Below, one piece after another: positions 8,198-18,334 of a stretch of 64,000 bases of DNA. The notes beneath the pieces were generated by a model. That model saw nothing but the letters and a program-made list of their open reading frames with translations, ran no database searches and had not been told where the DNA came from. Origin of the DNA: Pseudomonas poae (GTDB lineage: Bacteria > Pseudomonadota > Gammaproteobacteria > Pseudomonadales > Pseudomonadaceae); contig NZ_JYLI01000003.1 of NCBI RefSeq assembly GCF_001439785.1, forward strand, positions 310,001-374,000. The letters run 5' to 3'. Position 1 is the first letter of the stretch; every line of letters begins with the position of its first letter. The translations under genes and the position numbers were made by a program.

Positions 8198-9730
8198 TCA
8201 GAATTGGAAGTAAAGGAACGGCGAGAAACTCTGCGCCGACAGTTTCAGAATCGACGCCACGAACAGCAGCAGCACCGCCGCACGCATGGCGTAGCGTGGC
8301 CAGTCAGCGGTCCAGTAGGCCGGTTGCACGGCCGCATCGCGACCCACGCTGAAACCGGGCTGATGGATGCTGCCGGGGTTGTCGCCCGGTACGGCCTTGA
8401 TCAGGCTCGGGTCGGCCGGTTTGGCTTTATCCGCAGGGCGGTTGGTGTAGAAGTCGCGCAGACCGAAGAACGCCAGGGTTGCGTAGGCCACCACCAGGGT
8501 TGCCACTTGCAGGCCGGTGAGGCTGGAACGGTTGAGTTCCGACAGCGACCACTCGCCAAAGCTGAACATGGCGCCGTACATACGACCGGCCACGTGCAGG
8601 TTTTCGGCGCGGAAGATCACCCAGCCCATCACCACCAGCAGGAAGGTGAAGGCCCAGCGCACCACGTTGAAGCTACGCGGCGCGGTGTTGAGGCCGATGG
8701 CTTTTTCGATCGCCAGCCACATGCCGTGCCAGGCGCCCCACACGATGTAGGTGATGTTCGCGCCGTGCCACAGGCCACCGAGCAGCATGGTCAGGAACAG
8801 GTTGCGATAGGTGGTCAGTGTGCCTTTGCGGTTGCCGCCCAGGGTGATGTAGAGGTAGTCACGCAGCCAGGTGGAGAGGCTGATGTGCCAGCGGCGCCAG
8901 AACTCGGTGATCGACTGGCTGATGTACGGCTGCTTGAAGTTTTCCATGAAGCGAAAACCCATCATCAAGCCCAGGCCGATGGCCATGTCGCTGTAGCCGG
9001 AGAAGTCGAAATACAGTTGCGCGGTGTAGGCCAGCGCGCCGAGCCAGGCGTCACCCGTGGTGGGGTTTTGCAGGGCGAAGCAATGGTCGGCCACCACCGC
9101 GAGGGTGTCGGCGATGAATACCTTCTTGATGAAACCCTGCATGAACCGCGTGCAGCCCTCGGAGAATTTATCGAGGGTGTGCGTACGGTTGTTGAACTGG
9201 TCGGCCAGGTCGCGAAAACGCAGCACGGGGCCGGCGATCAGGTGCGGGAAGATCGCCACGAATGCGGCAAAGTCGATCAGGTTGCGCGTGGCCGGGGTGT
9301 CGCCGCGATACACGTCGATGATGTAGCTGATGGACTCGAAGATGTAGAACGAGATGCCAATCGGCAACAGCACGTGGGTGAGGATGAACGGCTCCAGGCC
9401 CGCCGACTTCATCATCACGTTGATGCTGTCGACGCCGAAGTTGGCGTACTTGAAGTAGCCGAGGATGCACAGGTCGACAGCCACGCCGAGCAGCAGCCAG
9501 CGCTGGGCCGGCTTGGTGCGCACGCCGGCGGCACCGACCTTCAGGCCGATCCAGTAATTCCACAGCGTGACGGCGGCGAACAGCGCCAGGAAGTCCACTC
9601 GCCACCAGGCGTAGAACACATAGCTGGCAATCAGCAGCAGCAGGTTGCGATAGCGTTGCCCGCTCAAGTAATACAAGCCGAGAAAGATCGGCAAGAACAG
9701 GAACAGGAACACATTGGACGAGAAAACCAT
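8198..9730 (-). CDS. algI: Alginate O-acetyltransferase AlgI (MBOAT)
   Basis: Polytopic inner-membrane acyltransferase of the MBOAT family, thought to pass acetyl groups across the membrane to AlgJ/AlgX. The start MVFSSNVFLFLFLP at 9730 has GGAGAG upstream and matches the usual AlgI N-terminus; an in-frame ATG at 9754 is less likely. The MBOAT signature is visible (EFWRRWHISLS and GGLWHGAN, containing the conserved His). The 510-residue length is close to other AlgI proteins. Confidence 0.96.
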   Translation of the reverse strand: MVFSSNVFLFLFLPIFLGLYYLSGQRYRNLLLLIASYVFYAWWRVDFLALFAAVTLWNYWIGLKVGAAGVRTKPAQRWLLLGVAVDLCILGYFKYANFGVDSINVMMKSAGLEPFILTHVLLPIGISFYIFESISYIIDVYRGDTPATRNLIDFAAFVAIFPHLIAGPVLRFRDLADQFNNRTHTLDKFSEGCTRFMQGFIKKVFIADTLAVVADHCFALQNPTTGDAWLGALAYTAQLYFDFSGYSDMAIGLGLMMGFRFMENFKQPYISQSITEFWRRWHISLSTWLRDYLYITLGGNRKGTLTTYRNLFLTMLLGGLWHGANITYIVWGAWHGMWLAIEKAIGLNTAPRSFNVVRWAFTFLLVVMGWVIFRAENLHVAGRMYGAMFSFGEWSLSELNRSSLTGLQVATLVVAYATLAFFGLRDFYTNRPADKAKPADPSLIKAVPGDNPGSIHQPGFSVGRDAAVQPAYWTADWPRYAMRAAVLLLFVASILKLSAQSFSPFLYFQF

Positions 9731-9816
9731 CCCGATCTCTCCATGTTTAACCAACAGTCAAGGGCCGAAGCCCCCCCAAACCCCCCCACGATTTCGGGAG
9801 GGTGTACGCGTTCAGT

Positions 9817-9935
9817 GTGGGAGCTGGCTTATGTGGGAGCCGGGCTTGCCCGCGATGGGATCAACTCGGATTGTCTGAATCACCGAGGTGTCTGCATCGC
9901 AGGCAAGCCAGCTCCCACATAAAGCCAGCTCTCAC
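9817..9935. repeat. Compound REP cluster in the alginate operon (algI-algL gap)
   Basis: The 236-bp gap between algL and algI holds a mosaic of REP cores: two partial forward copies (GTGGGAGCTGGCTT and GTGGGAGCCGGGCTTGC) and inverted copies ending in AGCTCCCAC and a degenerate AGCTCTCAC. No gene is visible in the gap. Confidence 0.85.
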
Positions 9936-9966
9936 AGTTGGACCGAGTCCAACCGGGAGCTATGTA

Positions 9967-11076
9967 TCAGCTGCCTTTGTTGCCTTTTTCATGCGCCGGG
10001 TCGTAGACCTTGGTCAAGTCACCCCCCAGGCGGAACGTCTTGAACGGTTGCATGCCGTGCTTGCGCTCGATCACGTCCGGGGCGCAGGTGTAGAGGGTGC
10101 AGAAGGGTTCGAGCCAGGCGAATTTCATGTCCTTTTTCAGGTCCTTCATGTCCTGCTCTTTGCCGTTCTTCTGCTCGAAGATCTCCGGGTCCTTGACCCC
10201 GGCCAGCACCTTGTCGCCCAGGCGCTTGAGCGCGCTGTTGTTTTCCTGGCGCAGGTCCACGCCATTGACCAGCGCGAAACTGGCGATCATCGACAGCGGC
10301 GGCAGGGCGTAGTTGTGGTACGACAGGGCGCGTTGCTGGCGCTTCAATTCATTGGGCAAAAAGCCCTGGTCGTCGACCTGGTTCACGCCGACCTTGTATT
10401 CCTTAACCGCCCAATCAAACAGGTCGCGACGGTTGGTGGCGACGGACGTGGCCATCACCGACCAGGCGGCCCAGTAGGAATGGTTGTTGGTTTTTTCCAG
10501 CGGCAGGTTGTCCCAGTCGCTCACCACCTGGTCGGCCAGCTTGTTGAACCAGGCTTCGATCAACTGCGATTCCTGCTGGTGATTGGCCAACGGGTGCGAG
10601 TCGGAGAACTTCAGGCGCACATAGGCCGAGGCCATGCTGCCCAGCGCCCATTTGCGCATGGACTTGCCGGTGTGGTTGAAGTCCTTGGACATCAACGCGT
10701 CGGCCTTGGCCCACGACACCAGCCAGTTCAGCGTGCATTCAAGCTGCTGCGGACGGCCGTCGCGCATGAACTGCATCACGCGTTTGCTGGTGTCTTTTTC
10801 CAGCTTGGTGATGTCGGCGGTGCTGTCGCGAAAGGCTTTTTCCGACTGCAGGTTCAGCGTGGAGCGTGCTTTGTCCGAACCTTCGTACTTGCTGCGAAAC
10901 TGCAACGGGCCGGTGTAGGGCGCGGGCATGGTGTCGCAGTTTTCCTTGAAGTCGCCGGTCTTGAACGCTTCGATCGGTGCGAAATAGCCCTGGGGCGGAC
11001 GCAGCGGCGCGGCGGCGTTGGCAGCGCCGGCGAAGATCGCCAGGCCGAGCAACGATGGAATCAATAACTTTTGCAT
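9967..11076 (-). CDS. algL: Alginate lyase AlgL
   Basis: Periplasmic poly(beta-D-mannuronate) lyase (PL5) that degrades stray alginate and keeps the export machinery clear. The start is ATG at 11076 with a signal peptide ending ANAAAP. The catalytic NNHSYW motif of the family is present near residue 195, along with the ADALMS and YHNYALPPL segments. The length of 369 residues is normal. It lies 8 bp after algX. Confidence 0.96.
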   Translation of the reverse strand: MQKLLIPSLLGLAIFAGAANAAAPLRPPQGYFAPIEAFKTGDFKENCDTMPAPYTGPLQFRSKYEGSDKARSTLNLQSEKAFRDSTADITKLEKDTSKRVMQFMRDGRPQQLECTLNWLVSWAKADALMSKDFNHTGKSMRKWALGSMASAYVRLKFSDSHPLANHQQESQLIEAWFNKLADQVVSDWDNLPLEKTNNHSYWAAWSVMATSVATNRRDLFDWAVKEYKVGVNQVDDQGFLPNELKRQQRALSYHNYALPPLSMIASFALVNGVDLRQENNSALKRLGDKVLAGVKDPEIFEQKNGKEQDMKDLKKDMKFAWLEPFCTLYTCAPDVIERKHGMQPFKTFRLGGDLTKVYDPAHEKGNKGS

Positions 11077-11084
11077 AAGTAACC

Positions 11085-12542
11085 TCACTTCCCGAGTTGG
11101 GCGGTCTGCTGACCACCGCCTGGAAATACGTTGCGTGTGCAAATTTTCGCTTCGACTTTCTGCGCAGCAGCGCCCGCTTCGGGGCCCTGCACTTCCACGG
11201 CCAGCAGGTTCTGCGAGGCCCAGTCTTCATCGGTGCGCAGTTCAAAGGCGAAACGCCCGTCTGTATCGGATGTTTCGGGTTTCTCGATCTTGATGTCCTC
11301 GTGGCGCCCGTTCATGTACCAGAGGGTGGCTTGCAAGGTTTTCACCGAGGGATCGGCGAAGCGGATATCGACCTGGTGGTTCACGTTACGCAGGTCCTTG
11401 TTCGAACTGTTGACCATCAGTTCGTTCTTGCCGGGTTTGAGCGTGGTGCTGGCACTCATCTGCGCGGGCTTGCCTTCGCAGCCGTTGTCGAGCAGCGCCA
11501 TCATCTGGCGGTAGATGGTTTCCTGGTCCAGGCGGTACAGCGGCGAGAATTCCCAGATGAGGATTTTCGGCGGGGTTTTCTGGAATTCTTCGCTGCCCAG
11601 GTACTGGATCATCGAGCCTTCCAGGCCACCGCCAGGGAAGGCGACGTTGAGGATGTCGGCACCGATTTCCTGTTGCAAAAAGCCTGCGAAGTTGTAGTTC
11701 TTGCCGCTGTGGCTGGTGCCCACGAGGGTGATCTGCGGGTTGCCCGAATCGCCGAACAGGTCGCCGTCGCCCGCTTCGCCCTTGGGCTCGGTGGTGAACT
11801 GATCCATGTACTGGATCGCGTAGCTGGTGCCGCACAGCTGGCCGGCCATGTTGTGCAGGGTGCCGGTCTTGCCCATGCGCCCGGAGCGCTTGGTTTCGAA
11901 TTCCTGGCGGGGAATATCGGCAAATTCGGGCAGTGCGCGCACCTTGGCGCCGACGATCTTCGCGGTGCGCTGGGCGCCGTATGGGGTCCAGTGCTGGTCG
12001 CCGCGGAAGTAGAAATCGTGGGCCGGCAATTCATCCGGCAGTTGCTCATTGGTCAGCGGCGACAGGTCGGGCACCACGTAGCCCATCTTGGCAAAGCGGC
12101 CGAGCATGGTCTTGTAATTGCCCAGCGCCTTGTCGAAATCGAACGAGGCTTTTTCTGCCGGGTTGAGCTTGTTGCGGTTCACCAGGCCACGGGTCGGCTG
12201 GTAGACCAGCACCAGTTCCACGCCCTTGGCCTTGAACGCATCGTGCAGTTGTTGCAGACGCTTGTAACCAGCGGGGCTGGTGTCGAATTCGGTGCGCAGG
12301 TCTTCCTGGGTACGGAACAGCCAGTCGCCCTGGGCTTGCACCAGGGTGGTGAAGTTCTGCTGGTAGCGCGTGGTGTAGTTCTTCGCGTCATGGGCGGCCG
12401 GGCACAGGCTGCAGCATGGTTCGGCGGTGAAGGTCGGCGCCTTCACTTCATCGGCGCGCACGCCCTGGCTGGCCGCCAGCAGGCCGAGGGTCAGACCCGA
12501 AAGGCTCAGCAGTTTGATCATGTGTGGGTGCATAAGGGTCAT
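11085..12542 (-). CDS. algX: Alginate biosynthesis acetyltransferase AlgX
   Basis: Periplasmic protein that O-acetylates alginate and binds polymer. It has a signal peptide (to about residue 30), a cysteine-rich start of the mature protein (CCSLC), the SGNH-like pair in GDQHWTPYG (Asp182, His184 with this start) and the nucleophile motif GTSHS, followed by a C-terminal carbohydrate-binding module. Alternative starts at M4 or M8 would give a numbering nearer to the P. aeruginosa protein. Two bases separate it from algG. Confidence 0.96.
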   Translation of the reverse strand: MTLMHPHMIKLLSLSGLTLGLLAASQGVRADEVKAPTFTAEPCCSLCPAAHDAKNYTTRYQQNFTTLVQAQGDWLFRTQEDLRTEFDTSPAGYKRLQQLHDAFKAKGVELVLVYQPTRGLVNRNKLNPAEKASFDFDKALGNYKTMLGRFAKMGYVVPDLSPLTNEQLPDELPAHDFYFRGDQHWTPYGAQRTAKIVGAKVRALPEFADIPRQEFETKRSGRMGKTGTLHNMAGQLCGTSYAIQYMDQFTTEPKGEAGDGDLFGDSGNPQITLVGTSHSGKNYNFAGFLQQEIGADILNVAFPGGGLEGSMIQYLGSEEFQKTPPKILIWEFSPLYRLDQETIYRQMMALLDNGCEGKPAQMSASTTLKPGKNELMVNSSNKDLRNVNHQVDIRFADPSVKTLQATLWYMNGRHEDIKIEKPETSDTDGRFAFELRTDEDWASQNLLAVEVQGPEAGAAAQKVEAKICTRNVFPGGGQQTAQLGK

Positions 12543-12544
12543 CC

Positions 12545-14113
12545 TCAGTCCAGCATTTCGGTCTGGCGTTCGACAGGGTCGATCAGCACGGCTTTCTGCT
12601 GGCGCACCAGCAGGTCGAGAATTTCTTCCTGGCGTTCACCGAGAATCCCGGAGAAGCTGATGCCACTGGTTTTGGTCGGTGCCAGCATCGACACGCGGTA
12701 CAGCTCGATGCTCAACGGCGAGTCGATCGACAGCGGCCCGCTGCCGTTGCCTGCCAGTTCACCGCCGACCACGATCAGCGACACCTTGGCGTCGAACGGG
12801 TCGAGGGCGATGTCGCGGTCGGTGTCGGTCAGATCCTTGATGTGGCCGTAGACGCCGGTCAGGCCGTTGGCCATCGAGGTGTTTTCGTACAGCTTGATGT
12901 TCACGCTGTTACGCACGCGGATGCCGTGGCGACGGTTGGCGATCACCTTGTTGCCCCACAGCAGGTTGTCGCCGCTCTCATAGAGCGTGATGCCGTCGGT
13001 GTGGTTGCGGTAGATCTCGTTGTCGGCGATCAGGTTGTTCTCGCTGTTACGGTCGATCACCAGGCCCGACAGCTTGTTGTCGTAGCTGCGGTTGTTGAAG
13101 ATGAAGCTGTCGTTCACTTCCCGGGAAATGATGATGCCGTGCTTCTTCTTCGTGCCGTACACGGTGTTGTCCGCGATGATCAGGCCGTGGGAACGGTCAT
13201 GGGGGTCAATGCCGTAGACGATGTTGTCCTTGTAGGTATTGCCCTTGATCACGAAGCCCGTGGTCTCGTAGCAGTAGAAGCCGTACCACATGTCCGAGAA
13301 CTCGGAATCGACGATCCAGCCGGTTGGTTGAGGGCGCTTGAGCACCTTGGCCATGTTCGGCGTGTACTGGGAAATACTCACCCCGTACGATTTGCTGTTG
13401 GCATAGCCGAAGCTGGCCATCTTGCTGTTTGCGATGTAGGTCTGGGTGCCGCCCCAGGCCAGCAGGAACGGACGAAATTCCTTGGGCGACTTGAACAGCG
13501 CCGGGCCGTTGGCTTTCTCATCCCAACCGGTGATCCGCGTGTCGCGCACAAACAGCTGGCCGTCGTTGATCAGGAACGAACCGGCTTGCTGGGACAGGCG
13601 CAGCTCCTGGGTTTTGCCGTCGATTTCAAGGATGCCCTGACGGCCCACCACGATCGGCAGCTTGGCCAGGAATACGCCCGGTGACGTTTCGCTCAGGTAC
13701 TGTTTGGGCACTTTGGCCAACAGGTCCTTGAGGTTCATATAGCCGTCGTCGACAAAGATCGCCTGGGGAATGCCGTGCTGGCGCACCACCCATTCGGCCA
13801 TCTTGTTGTCACCGCCGATAAAGTCCTTGAGCGCGTCTTCCTGCATCATGCGGCGGATGCTGACCTTGCCCGGCTTGTTGCGCACGATCTTCTTTTCCAT
13901 CGCCGCTGCGGTGTAGCCCGACAGGTCGGGCAGCGCCGGTTTGGCCATTTCCAGCGGCGCGGTGGGCGGGCTGGAAATGGTGTAGGTCTTGGCCTGTTGC
14001 AGTTCCTTGGCGATGGTCGGCGCCTTGGCCGCCGTGTCGGCAAAGGCCGTGGCGCTGGCCATCAGCATTGCCGCGACGAGTAGGCTTTGAGCATTCATTG
14101 CGCAGGCTCCCAT
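12545..14113 (-). CDS. algG: Mannuronan C5-epimerase AlgG
   Basis: Periplasmic enzyme converting mannuronate to guluronate in the nascent polymer. The C-terminal half is a right-handed beta-helix with repeated N-rich turns (IADNTVYG, FNNRSYDN, IADNEIYRN) and carries the DPHDRS catalytic motif (YGIDPHDRSHG). The first ATG, at 14113, overlaps the algE stop (TGATG). A second ATG at 14098 has GGGAG at a better distance and gives a cleaner signal peptide (MNAQSLLVAAML...AFA), so either could be the real start. Confidence 0.95.
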   Translation of the reverse strand: MGACAMNAQSLLVAAMLMASATAFADTAAKAPTIAKELQQAKTYTISSPPTAPLEMAKPALPDLSGYTAAAMEKKIVRNKPGKVSIRRMMQEDALKDFIGGDNKMAEWVVRQHGIPQAIFVDDGYMNLKDLLAKVPKQYLSETSPGVFLAKLPIVVGRQGILEIDGKTQELRLSQQAGSFLINDGQLFVRDTRITGWDEKANGPALFKSPKEFRPFLLAWGGTQTYIANSKMASFGYANSKSYGVSISQYTPNMAKVLKRPQPTGWIVDSEFSDMWYGFYCYETTGFVIKGNTYKDNIVYGIDPHDRSHGLIIADNTVYGTKKKHGIIISREVNDSFIFNNRSYDNKLSGLVIDRNSENNLIADNEIYRNHTDGITLYESGDNLLWGNKVIANRRHGIRVRNSVNIKLYENTSMANGLTGVYGHIKDLTDTDRDIALDPFDAKVSLIVVGGELAGNGSGPLSIDSPLSIELYRVSMLAPTKTSGISFSGILGERQEEILDLLVRQQKAVLIDPVERQTEMLD

Positions 14114-15600
14114 CAGAACTTCCAGATCACGTCGACAAAGGCGCGATGCATGTACGAGTCGACCTGGCTGCCATAGGCATCACCCGGCTTGAACACACCG
14201 GCACGCAAGCGCACCAGCGCTGACGGCTCGTCAATCGACTGGCTGAGCGCGGCCGGCAGCAGGCCTTTCTTGAAGTATTTGGTGACGACCAGGTCCATCT
14301 CCTGGCCCAGGTCTTTCTTGCCGTCTTCCAGAGGCAGCGAGGTGCTGGAGAGGATCGCGCCGGTCACGTCATCGGTGTTGTTCTGCACCGCGTCGATGCC
14401 GTTGCTGCCCACCGGCTTGTTGCCGTCCACACGCCAGAACTTGTGGTACACCAGGCTGGCGTCGTAGTCCTCGCGCAGTTGCCAGGAACCGAACAGGCTC
14501 ATGGACTGCATGTTGTTCATCTCACCGCGAAACGCTTCGCCGAAGCGGTGCACGCGGGACTGGGTACCGGTCCAGTTCGAACGGTTGCTCTGCAGGCCGT
14601 TCTGCTCGTACTCGGCGCTGGCACGCGAATACGCCGCGCCCACTTGCCACTGCGGGTCCAGGCGCAGACGCACGCCCAGGTCGGTGGCCCAGCCGCTGAT
14701 GTTGTCGCTGCGCTTGGCGGTGGCAGGGCGGCTGCCGTCGGCGTTCAGGGCGTTGACCGTGTCGCGGTCGCCTTTCATGCCGGTGACGCTGGCCCAGTAG
14801 TTGACGGTGTTAGTGTTGCGCCAGTTATAGGCGTCGCTGTTGGCTTCGATGCCGAGCCAGGTCAGGTCGCCGTTTTCGCGCTTGTCCAGCGAGTCGGTGG
14901 CCACGCCCGGTTCCGGGAAGTCGAGCTTGCCGTTGTCATGGGTGTGGTGGCCGCGCAGGCCGATCCACTGCCCCGGCGTCCACTGGTAGGCGGCGTCGGC
15001 GTAGAGGTGTTGGCGGTCCTTGTCGAGCGGGGACAGTTCCTTGAGGTCGGTGCGGTATTCGCTGAAACGTTCGGCGGCGCCCACATTGGCCTTGAGCAGG
15101 GTGGTGTCGAAGGTCCAGTTCAGCGCTTCGATGTTGGTGTCGCGCCATTGGCCGTCGTCATTGCGCAGGCGTTGGCGACCGAACTTGAGGATCTCGCCGG
15201 GGTAGGGCGTGAAGCCGCCGTACGCCACCCAGAACTCGCGCATCGCCAGGTAATTTTTTTTGGTCTTGCGGTCGCTGTTGCTGGTTTGCTGGTTCTCGTC
15301 ATCGGCCGACTGTTGCAGGGTGTCGGTCTCGATGATGTCGCTGGAGGCCACCGCCTGGCCCATGGCGTAGGCGCTCCAGTTGCCGCTTTCACCGTAGATC
15401 CACGGGCGCAGGTCGATACCGATACCGTTGACGTCGCCGCCTTTCTGGGTGCCCAGGTCGCGGTCATCCTCGGACTGGCCGGTGACTTTGACTTCCAGGC
15501 CGAAGTTCTTCGCTTCGGTGAGCGCGGCCAGGGTCGGGCACGACCACAGCAGGGCGAAGGTCAGGCCGATACCGGCCTTGACGAATGGGTTGAGCTTCAT
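14113..15600 (-). CDS. algE: Alginate export porin AlgE
   Basis: Outer-membrane 18-strand beta-barrel that lets alginate leave the cell. It has a signal peptide (to TLAALTEA), alternating amphipathic strands with aromatic girdles through the whole length, and a C-terminal FVDVIWKF strand ending in Phe, the usual outer-membrane insertion signal. The 495-residue length is normal. Its start overlaps the algK stop (ATGA) and its stop overlaps the first algG ATG. Confidence 0.96.
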   Translation of the reverse strand: MKLNPFVKAGIGLTFALLWSCPTLAALTEAKNFGLEVKVTGQSEDDRDLGTQKGGDVNGIGIDLRPWIYGESGNWSAYAMGQAVASSDIIETDTLQQSADDENQQTSNSDRKTKKNYLAMREFWVAYGGFTPYPGEILKFGRQRLRNDDGQWRDTNIEALNWTFDTTLLKANVGAAERFSEYRTDLKELSPLDKDRQHLYADAAYQWTPGQWIGLRGHHTHDNGKLDFPEPGVATDSLDKRENGDLTWLGIEANSDAYNWRNTNTVNYWASVTGMKGDRDTVNALNADGSRPATAKRSDNISGWATDLGVRLRLDPQWQVGAAYSRASAEYEQNGLQSNRSNWTGTQSRVHRFGEAFRGEMNNMQSMSLFGSWQLREDYDASLVYHKFWRVDGNKPVGSNGIDAVQNNTDDVTGAILSSTSLPLEDGKKDLGQEMDLVVTKYFKKGLLPAALSQSIDEPSALVRLRAGVFKPGDAYGSQVDSYMHRAFVDVIWKF

Positions 15601-17123
15601 AGGGATTCCTCGCCGTCGTCTTCTTCATCCAGGGCGTGCAATTGCAACGTGCTCTGGGCCAGGGTGCCGCGAGCGGCCAGTTCCTGTTGCACCAGGCGTT
15701 GGCCTTCGGCGCGTTGCTCAGGCGTCAGCGGTGCTTCGAGCTGGGTGGCCAGCTCAACGGCTTCCGGGGTGTCCTGGGCCTTGGCCAGCTGGCTGAAGAC
15801 ATAGGCGTTCAATGGGTCGGGCTTGGTGCCCTTGCCTTGGGAAAACAGTTGGGCGATGGCGAAGTCGGCGCTGTTCTGGCCGTTGCGCGCAGCGGTCAGC
15901 AGGTGGTCGAGGGCTTTTTGCGGGTAGACCTTGCCCAGGTAGCCACGGCGGTAGATCTGGCCGAGGTAGTAGTCGGCTGCGACTTCCCTGCCCACGGCTT
16001 TTTCGAAATGCGCTTCGGCGGCCTGTGCGTCCGCCGGCACCCACTTGCCTTCGTAGTAGAGCTTGCCCAGCAGCAGTTCGGCGCGCGGCTGGTCGGCGGC
16101 GCGGCCGTTGTCCAGGTACTGCATCATCTGGTCGACGTCGCCCAGTTCGGGGAAGTCGTAAAGCAGTTGCGCCAGGCTGACCCAGGAGGCCGGGTAGCCG
16201 GGGGCGATTTTTTCCAGCAACGCCTGGGCGGTTTTTTCATCCGGGGTGCCGAGGGTGGCATCGCCGAGGACGCGGGCGACGCTGTCGACACGCTGGGCAG
16301 TGACCGTGCCACGGCTGTAGCCGGCTTCCAGCTGCTTGAGCAACTCGGCCTGTTTTTCCGGCGCGGCCTGTTTCTGGTACACGGTGGCCAGTTCGACGTA
16401 GCAGATGTCGGTGGTGTTGAGCGCGGCCTTGCAGATGCGCTCGACGTCATCCAGATGCTGGTCGTAGGTGTCCTGGGTGCGGTACAGCAGCACCTGGGCC
16501 AGGCCGGCTTCCGGGTAACCGGCGGCTTGCCATTGTGTGATCTGTTGCTGGGCGTTCACGTTCGGGAAGCTGTGAGGGTATTGCAGGTACAGCATGGCCA
16601 GCGGGATCAGGGTGTTGCCTTCGCCATTGGCAAAGGCTTTTTTCAGCAGACCTTCGGCTTCATGGTGCTCGGCTTCGGTGGCGCCGGGCTTGGCCACCAG
16701 CAGGCGACCAAGGCGTGCCTGGGCGCGCGGCGACGTGTCGGCCGCGGCCCGGTAAGTGGCTTCGGCCTGTTTGATCTGCGCAGGATCCCGGGTGCCCACC
16801 TGGATATCAGCCAGACCCACCTGGGCCTCGCTGTAACCCAGGTCGGCCAGTTGCTGGTAATTCTGCTGGGCGGTGGCGGTGTCGCCGCGCTTGAGGGCTT
16901 CGTTGGCCAGGCGCTGGTCGGGCAGGCCCGCGCAACCGGCGAGGCTGACAGCCAGTGCCAGAGCGCAGTAGGCCAAAGTGGAATGGGATCTGCTTTGTGT
17001 GGGAGCTGGCTTGCCTGCGATGGCATCGGCACGGTTTGTCAGGGACACCGAGTTGCCTGCATCGCGGGCAAGCCCGGCTCCCACGGAGTTCTGTGTTGTT
17101 CTTAAAATAGGGTTCACAGGCAT
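15597..17123 (-). CDS. algK: Alginate scaffold lipoprotein AlgK with REP-encoded N-terminal extension
   Basis: Outer-membrane lipoprotein with Sel1/TPR-like repeats that assembles the alginate secretin AlgE with the periplasmic complex. The mature protein begins at the lipobox LAGC (Cys64) and helical repeats fill the rest (for example [15 protein letters not shown] and [10 protein letters not shown]). The start codon at 17123 has AGGA nearby, but residues about 13-43 (SVGAGLARD...AGKPAPTQ) are encoded by a REP element. The signal region is therefore about 63 residues instead of about 25. The likely original n-region is [12 protein letters not shown] and the h-region is [14 protein letters not shown]. 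No ATG occurs after the repeat; a TTG at the Leu50 codon is the only nearby alternative. Whether export is efficient is unknown. Confidence 0.93.
   Translation of the reverse strand: MPVNPILRTTQNSVGAGLARDAGNSVSLTNRADAIAGKPAPTQSRSHSTLAYCALALAVSLAGCAGLPDQRLANEALKRGDTATAQQNYQQLADLGYSEAQVGLADIQVGTRDPAQIKQAEATYRAAADTSPRAQARLGRLLVAKPGATEAEHHEAEGLLKKAFANGEGNTLIPLAMLYLQYPHSFPNVNAQQQITQWQAAGYPEAGLAQVLLYRTQDTYDQHLDDVERICKAALNTTDICYVELATVYQKQAAPEKQAELLKQLEAGYSRGTVTAQRVDSVARVLGDATLGTPDEKTAQALLEKIAPGYPASWVSLAQLLYDFPELGDVDQMMQYLDNGRAADQPRAELLLGKLYYEGKWVPADAQAAEAHFEKAVGREVAADYYLGQIYRRGYLGKVYPQKALDHLLTAARNGQNSADFAIAQLFSQGKGTKPDPLNAYVFSQLAKAQDTPEAVELATQLEAPLTPEQRAEGQRLVQQELAARGTLAQSTLQLHALDEEDDGEESL
16999..17084. 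repeat. REP element within the algK coding region
   Basis: An 86-bp REP pair of the GTGGGAGCTGGCTTGC family lies inside the 5' end of algK. Both arms are intact and the reading frame stays open through it. Confidence 0.9.
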
Positions 17124-17131
17124 GTCCTCGC

Positions 17132-18298
17132 TTACAGACCGTGAGCCATGGCTTTGTCGATCAGCCAGTTCAGCGACGGGCCACGGTCGCTGGTGACTTC
17201 CACCGGGCGGCCGGCGTAGGCGCTGTCCAGTGGTGCATCGGGCTTGATCTGCACGCGGATGTCGGAGGACAGGTCGGCGCTGTTCAGGCTGGAGCTGCTG
17301 ACGATCGTGCCGGTGCGCACCTGTTCTTCATCGGCCACCTGGAACGTCACCGGGGTGCCTGGGCGCACGTCGCCGAACTGGCGATAGGTGAAGCGCGCTT
17401 CCACGTTGGCCTGGGCACCGCGTGGCACCAGTTGGAAGATCACATCGCCTTTGCTGGCGTACTGGCCGTCGGCGACCATTTGCTGGGCAACCACGCAATC
17501 GCACGGCGAGGTCAGGGTGCCGGTCATCTGCTTGCCGAACAGTTCCTCAACCTTGGCCGGTTGCAGCTGGTCTTCGTCCAGATGGCCCTTGAGTACGTCG
17601 AGCATGCTGGTGCTGAAGGTGGCGAGTGGCGCACCTTTGGCGGCGACAGCGTCACCTTTGAGCAGGCTCTGCACAGTGCCGTCGCGCGGCATGGTCACGT
17701 TCATGCCGGGCACGCTGACCAGGCCGGCCTGGGCGTGGCTGACGAAGTACATGCCGTACACCGATTTGAAGACGAAACCGAACGCAGCAAGGCCGACGAT
17801 GAAGATACCGGCGCTGAACACCACGGCGCGCAGGCGACCGAACGCGGTCATGCCGCTGCCGCCGTCCTTGACCTTGCGCGCCTTGGTGAAGTTGTCGCGC
17901 TGCAGGGTGGCGAGCACGTCGCCCATGGTCACGATGTCGCCGGACAGGTGCGAGGTGATCAGGTGGCGCAGGGTGGAAATATCCTGGGCGTCGAGGTTCT
18001 GGAACTGGCAACCGGCGCGGCCGGTCTGGCGGTCGTAGGAGCGGATCTGCAGCTCCACGTCCATCGCCAGGCCGAGGTTGTCGATCACAAATTGCAGACG
18101 GCCCTTGTGCACCTCACCGACGGTCAACGGCTGGGTGGCGGTGAACGCCAGGCCGCCGGCGGACAGGTCGATCACCCGTGCTTCGGTCTGGGTGCGGTCG
18201 GTGTTGAAAAAGCGCAGCTTGGCCGGGATCTTGACCCGGGCATGTTGGCGCTGGGCTTCGGATTCGTGGACAACGTTGGCGTTTACTTGGCTATTCAT
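17132..18298 (-). CDS. alg44: Alginate co-polymerase Alg44 (c-di-GMP receptor)
   Basis: Inner-membrane subunit of the alginate polymerase, with the cytoplasmic PilZ domain that binds c-di-GMP and activates Alg8. The PilZ ligand residues are present: RQHAR (Arg17 and Arg21) and DLSAGG (Asp44, Ser46). A single membrane helix (about residues 160-182) follows, then a periplasmic HlyD/MFP-like domain. The length of 388 residues is normal. Eight bases separate its stop from the algK start. Confidence 0.97.
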   Translation of the reverse strand: MNSQVNANVVHESEAQRQHARVKIPAKLRFFNTDRTQTEARVIDLSAGGLAFTATQPLTVGEVHKGRLQFVIDNLGLAMDVELQIRSYDRQTGRAGCQFQNLDAQDISTLRHLITSHLSGDIVTMGDVLATLQRDNFTKARKVKDGGSGMTAFGRLRAVVFSAGIFIVGLAAFGFVFKSVYGMYFVSHAQAGLVSVPGMNVTMPRDGTVQSLLKGDAVAAKGAPLATFSTSMLDVLKGHLDEDQLQPAKVEELFGKQMTGTLTSPCDCVVAQQMVADGQYASKGDVIFQLVPRGAQANVEARFTYRQFGDVRPGTPVTFQVADEEQVRTGTIVSSSSLNSADLSSDIRVQIKPDAPLDSAYAGRPVEVTSDRGPSLNWLIDKAMAHGL

Positions 18299-18334
18299 CG
18301 GTGTAATTCCTAGGTTAATTCAGGCTTGGCAGGG

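Noticed and set aside
8174..9922. 582-residue plus-strand open frame
   Set aside because: Antisense shadow of algI with part of the REP gap; no family features.
11097..12851. 584-residue plus-strand open frame
   Set aside because: Antisense shadow of algX and the end of algG.
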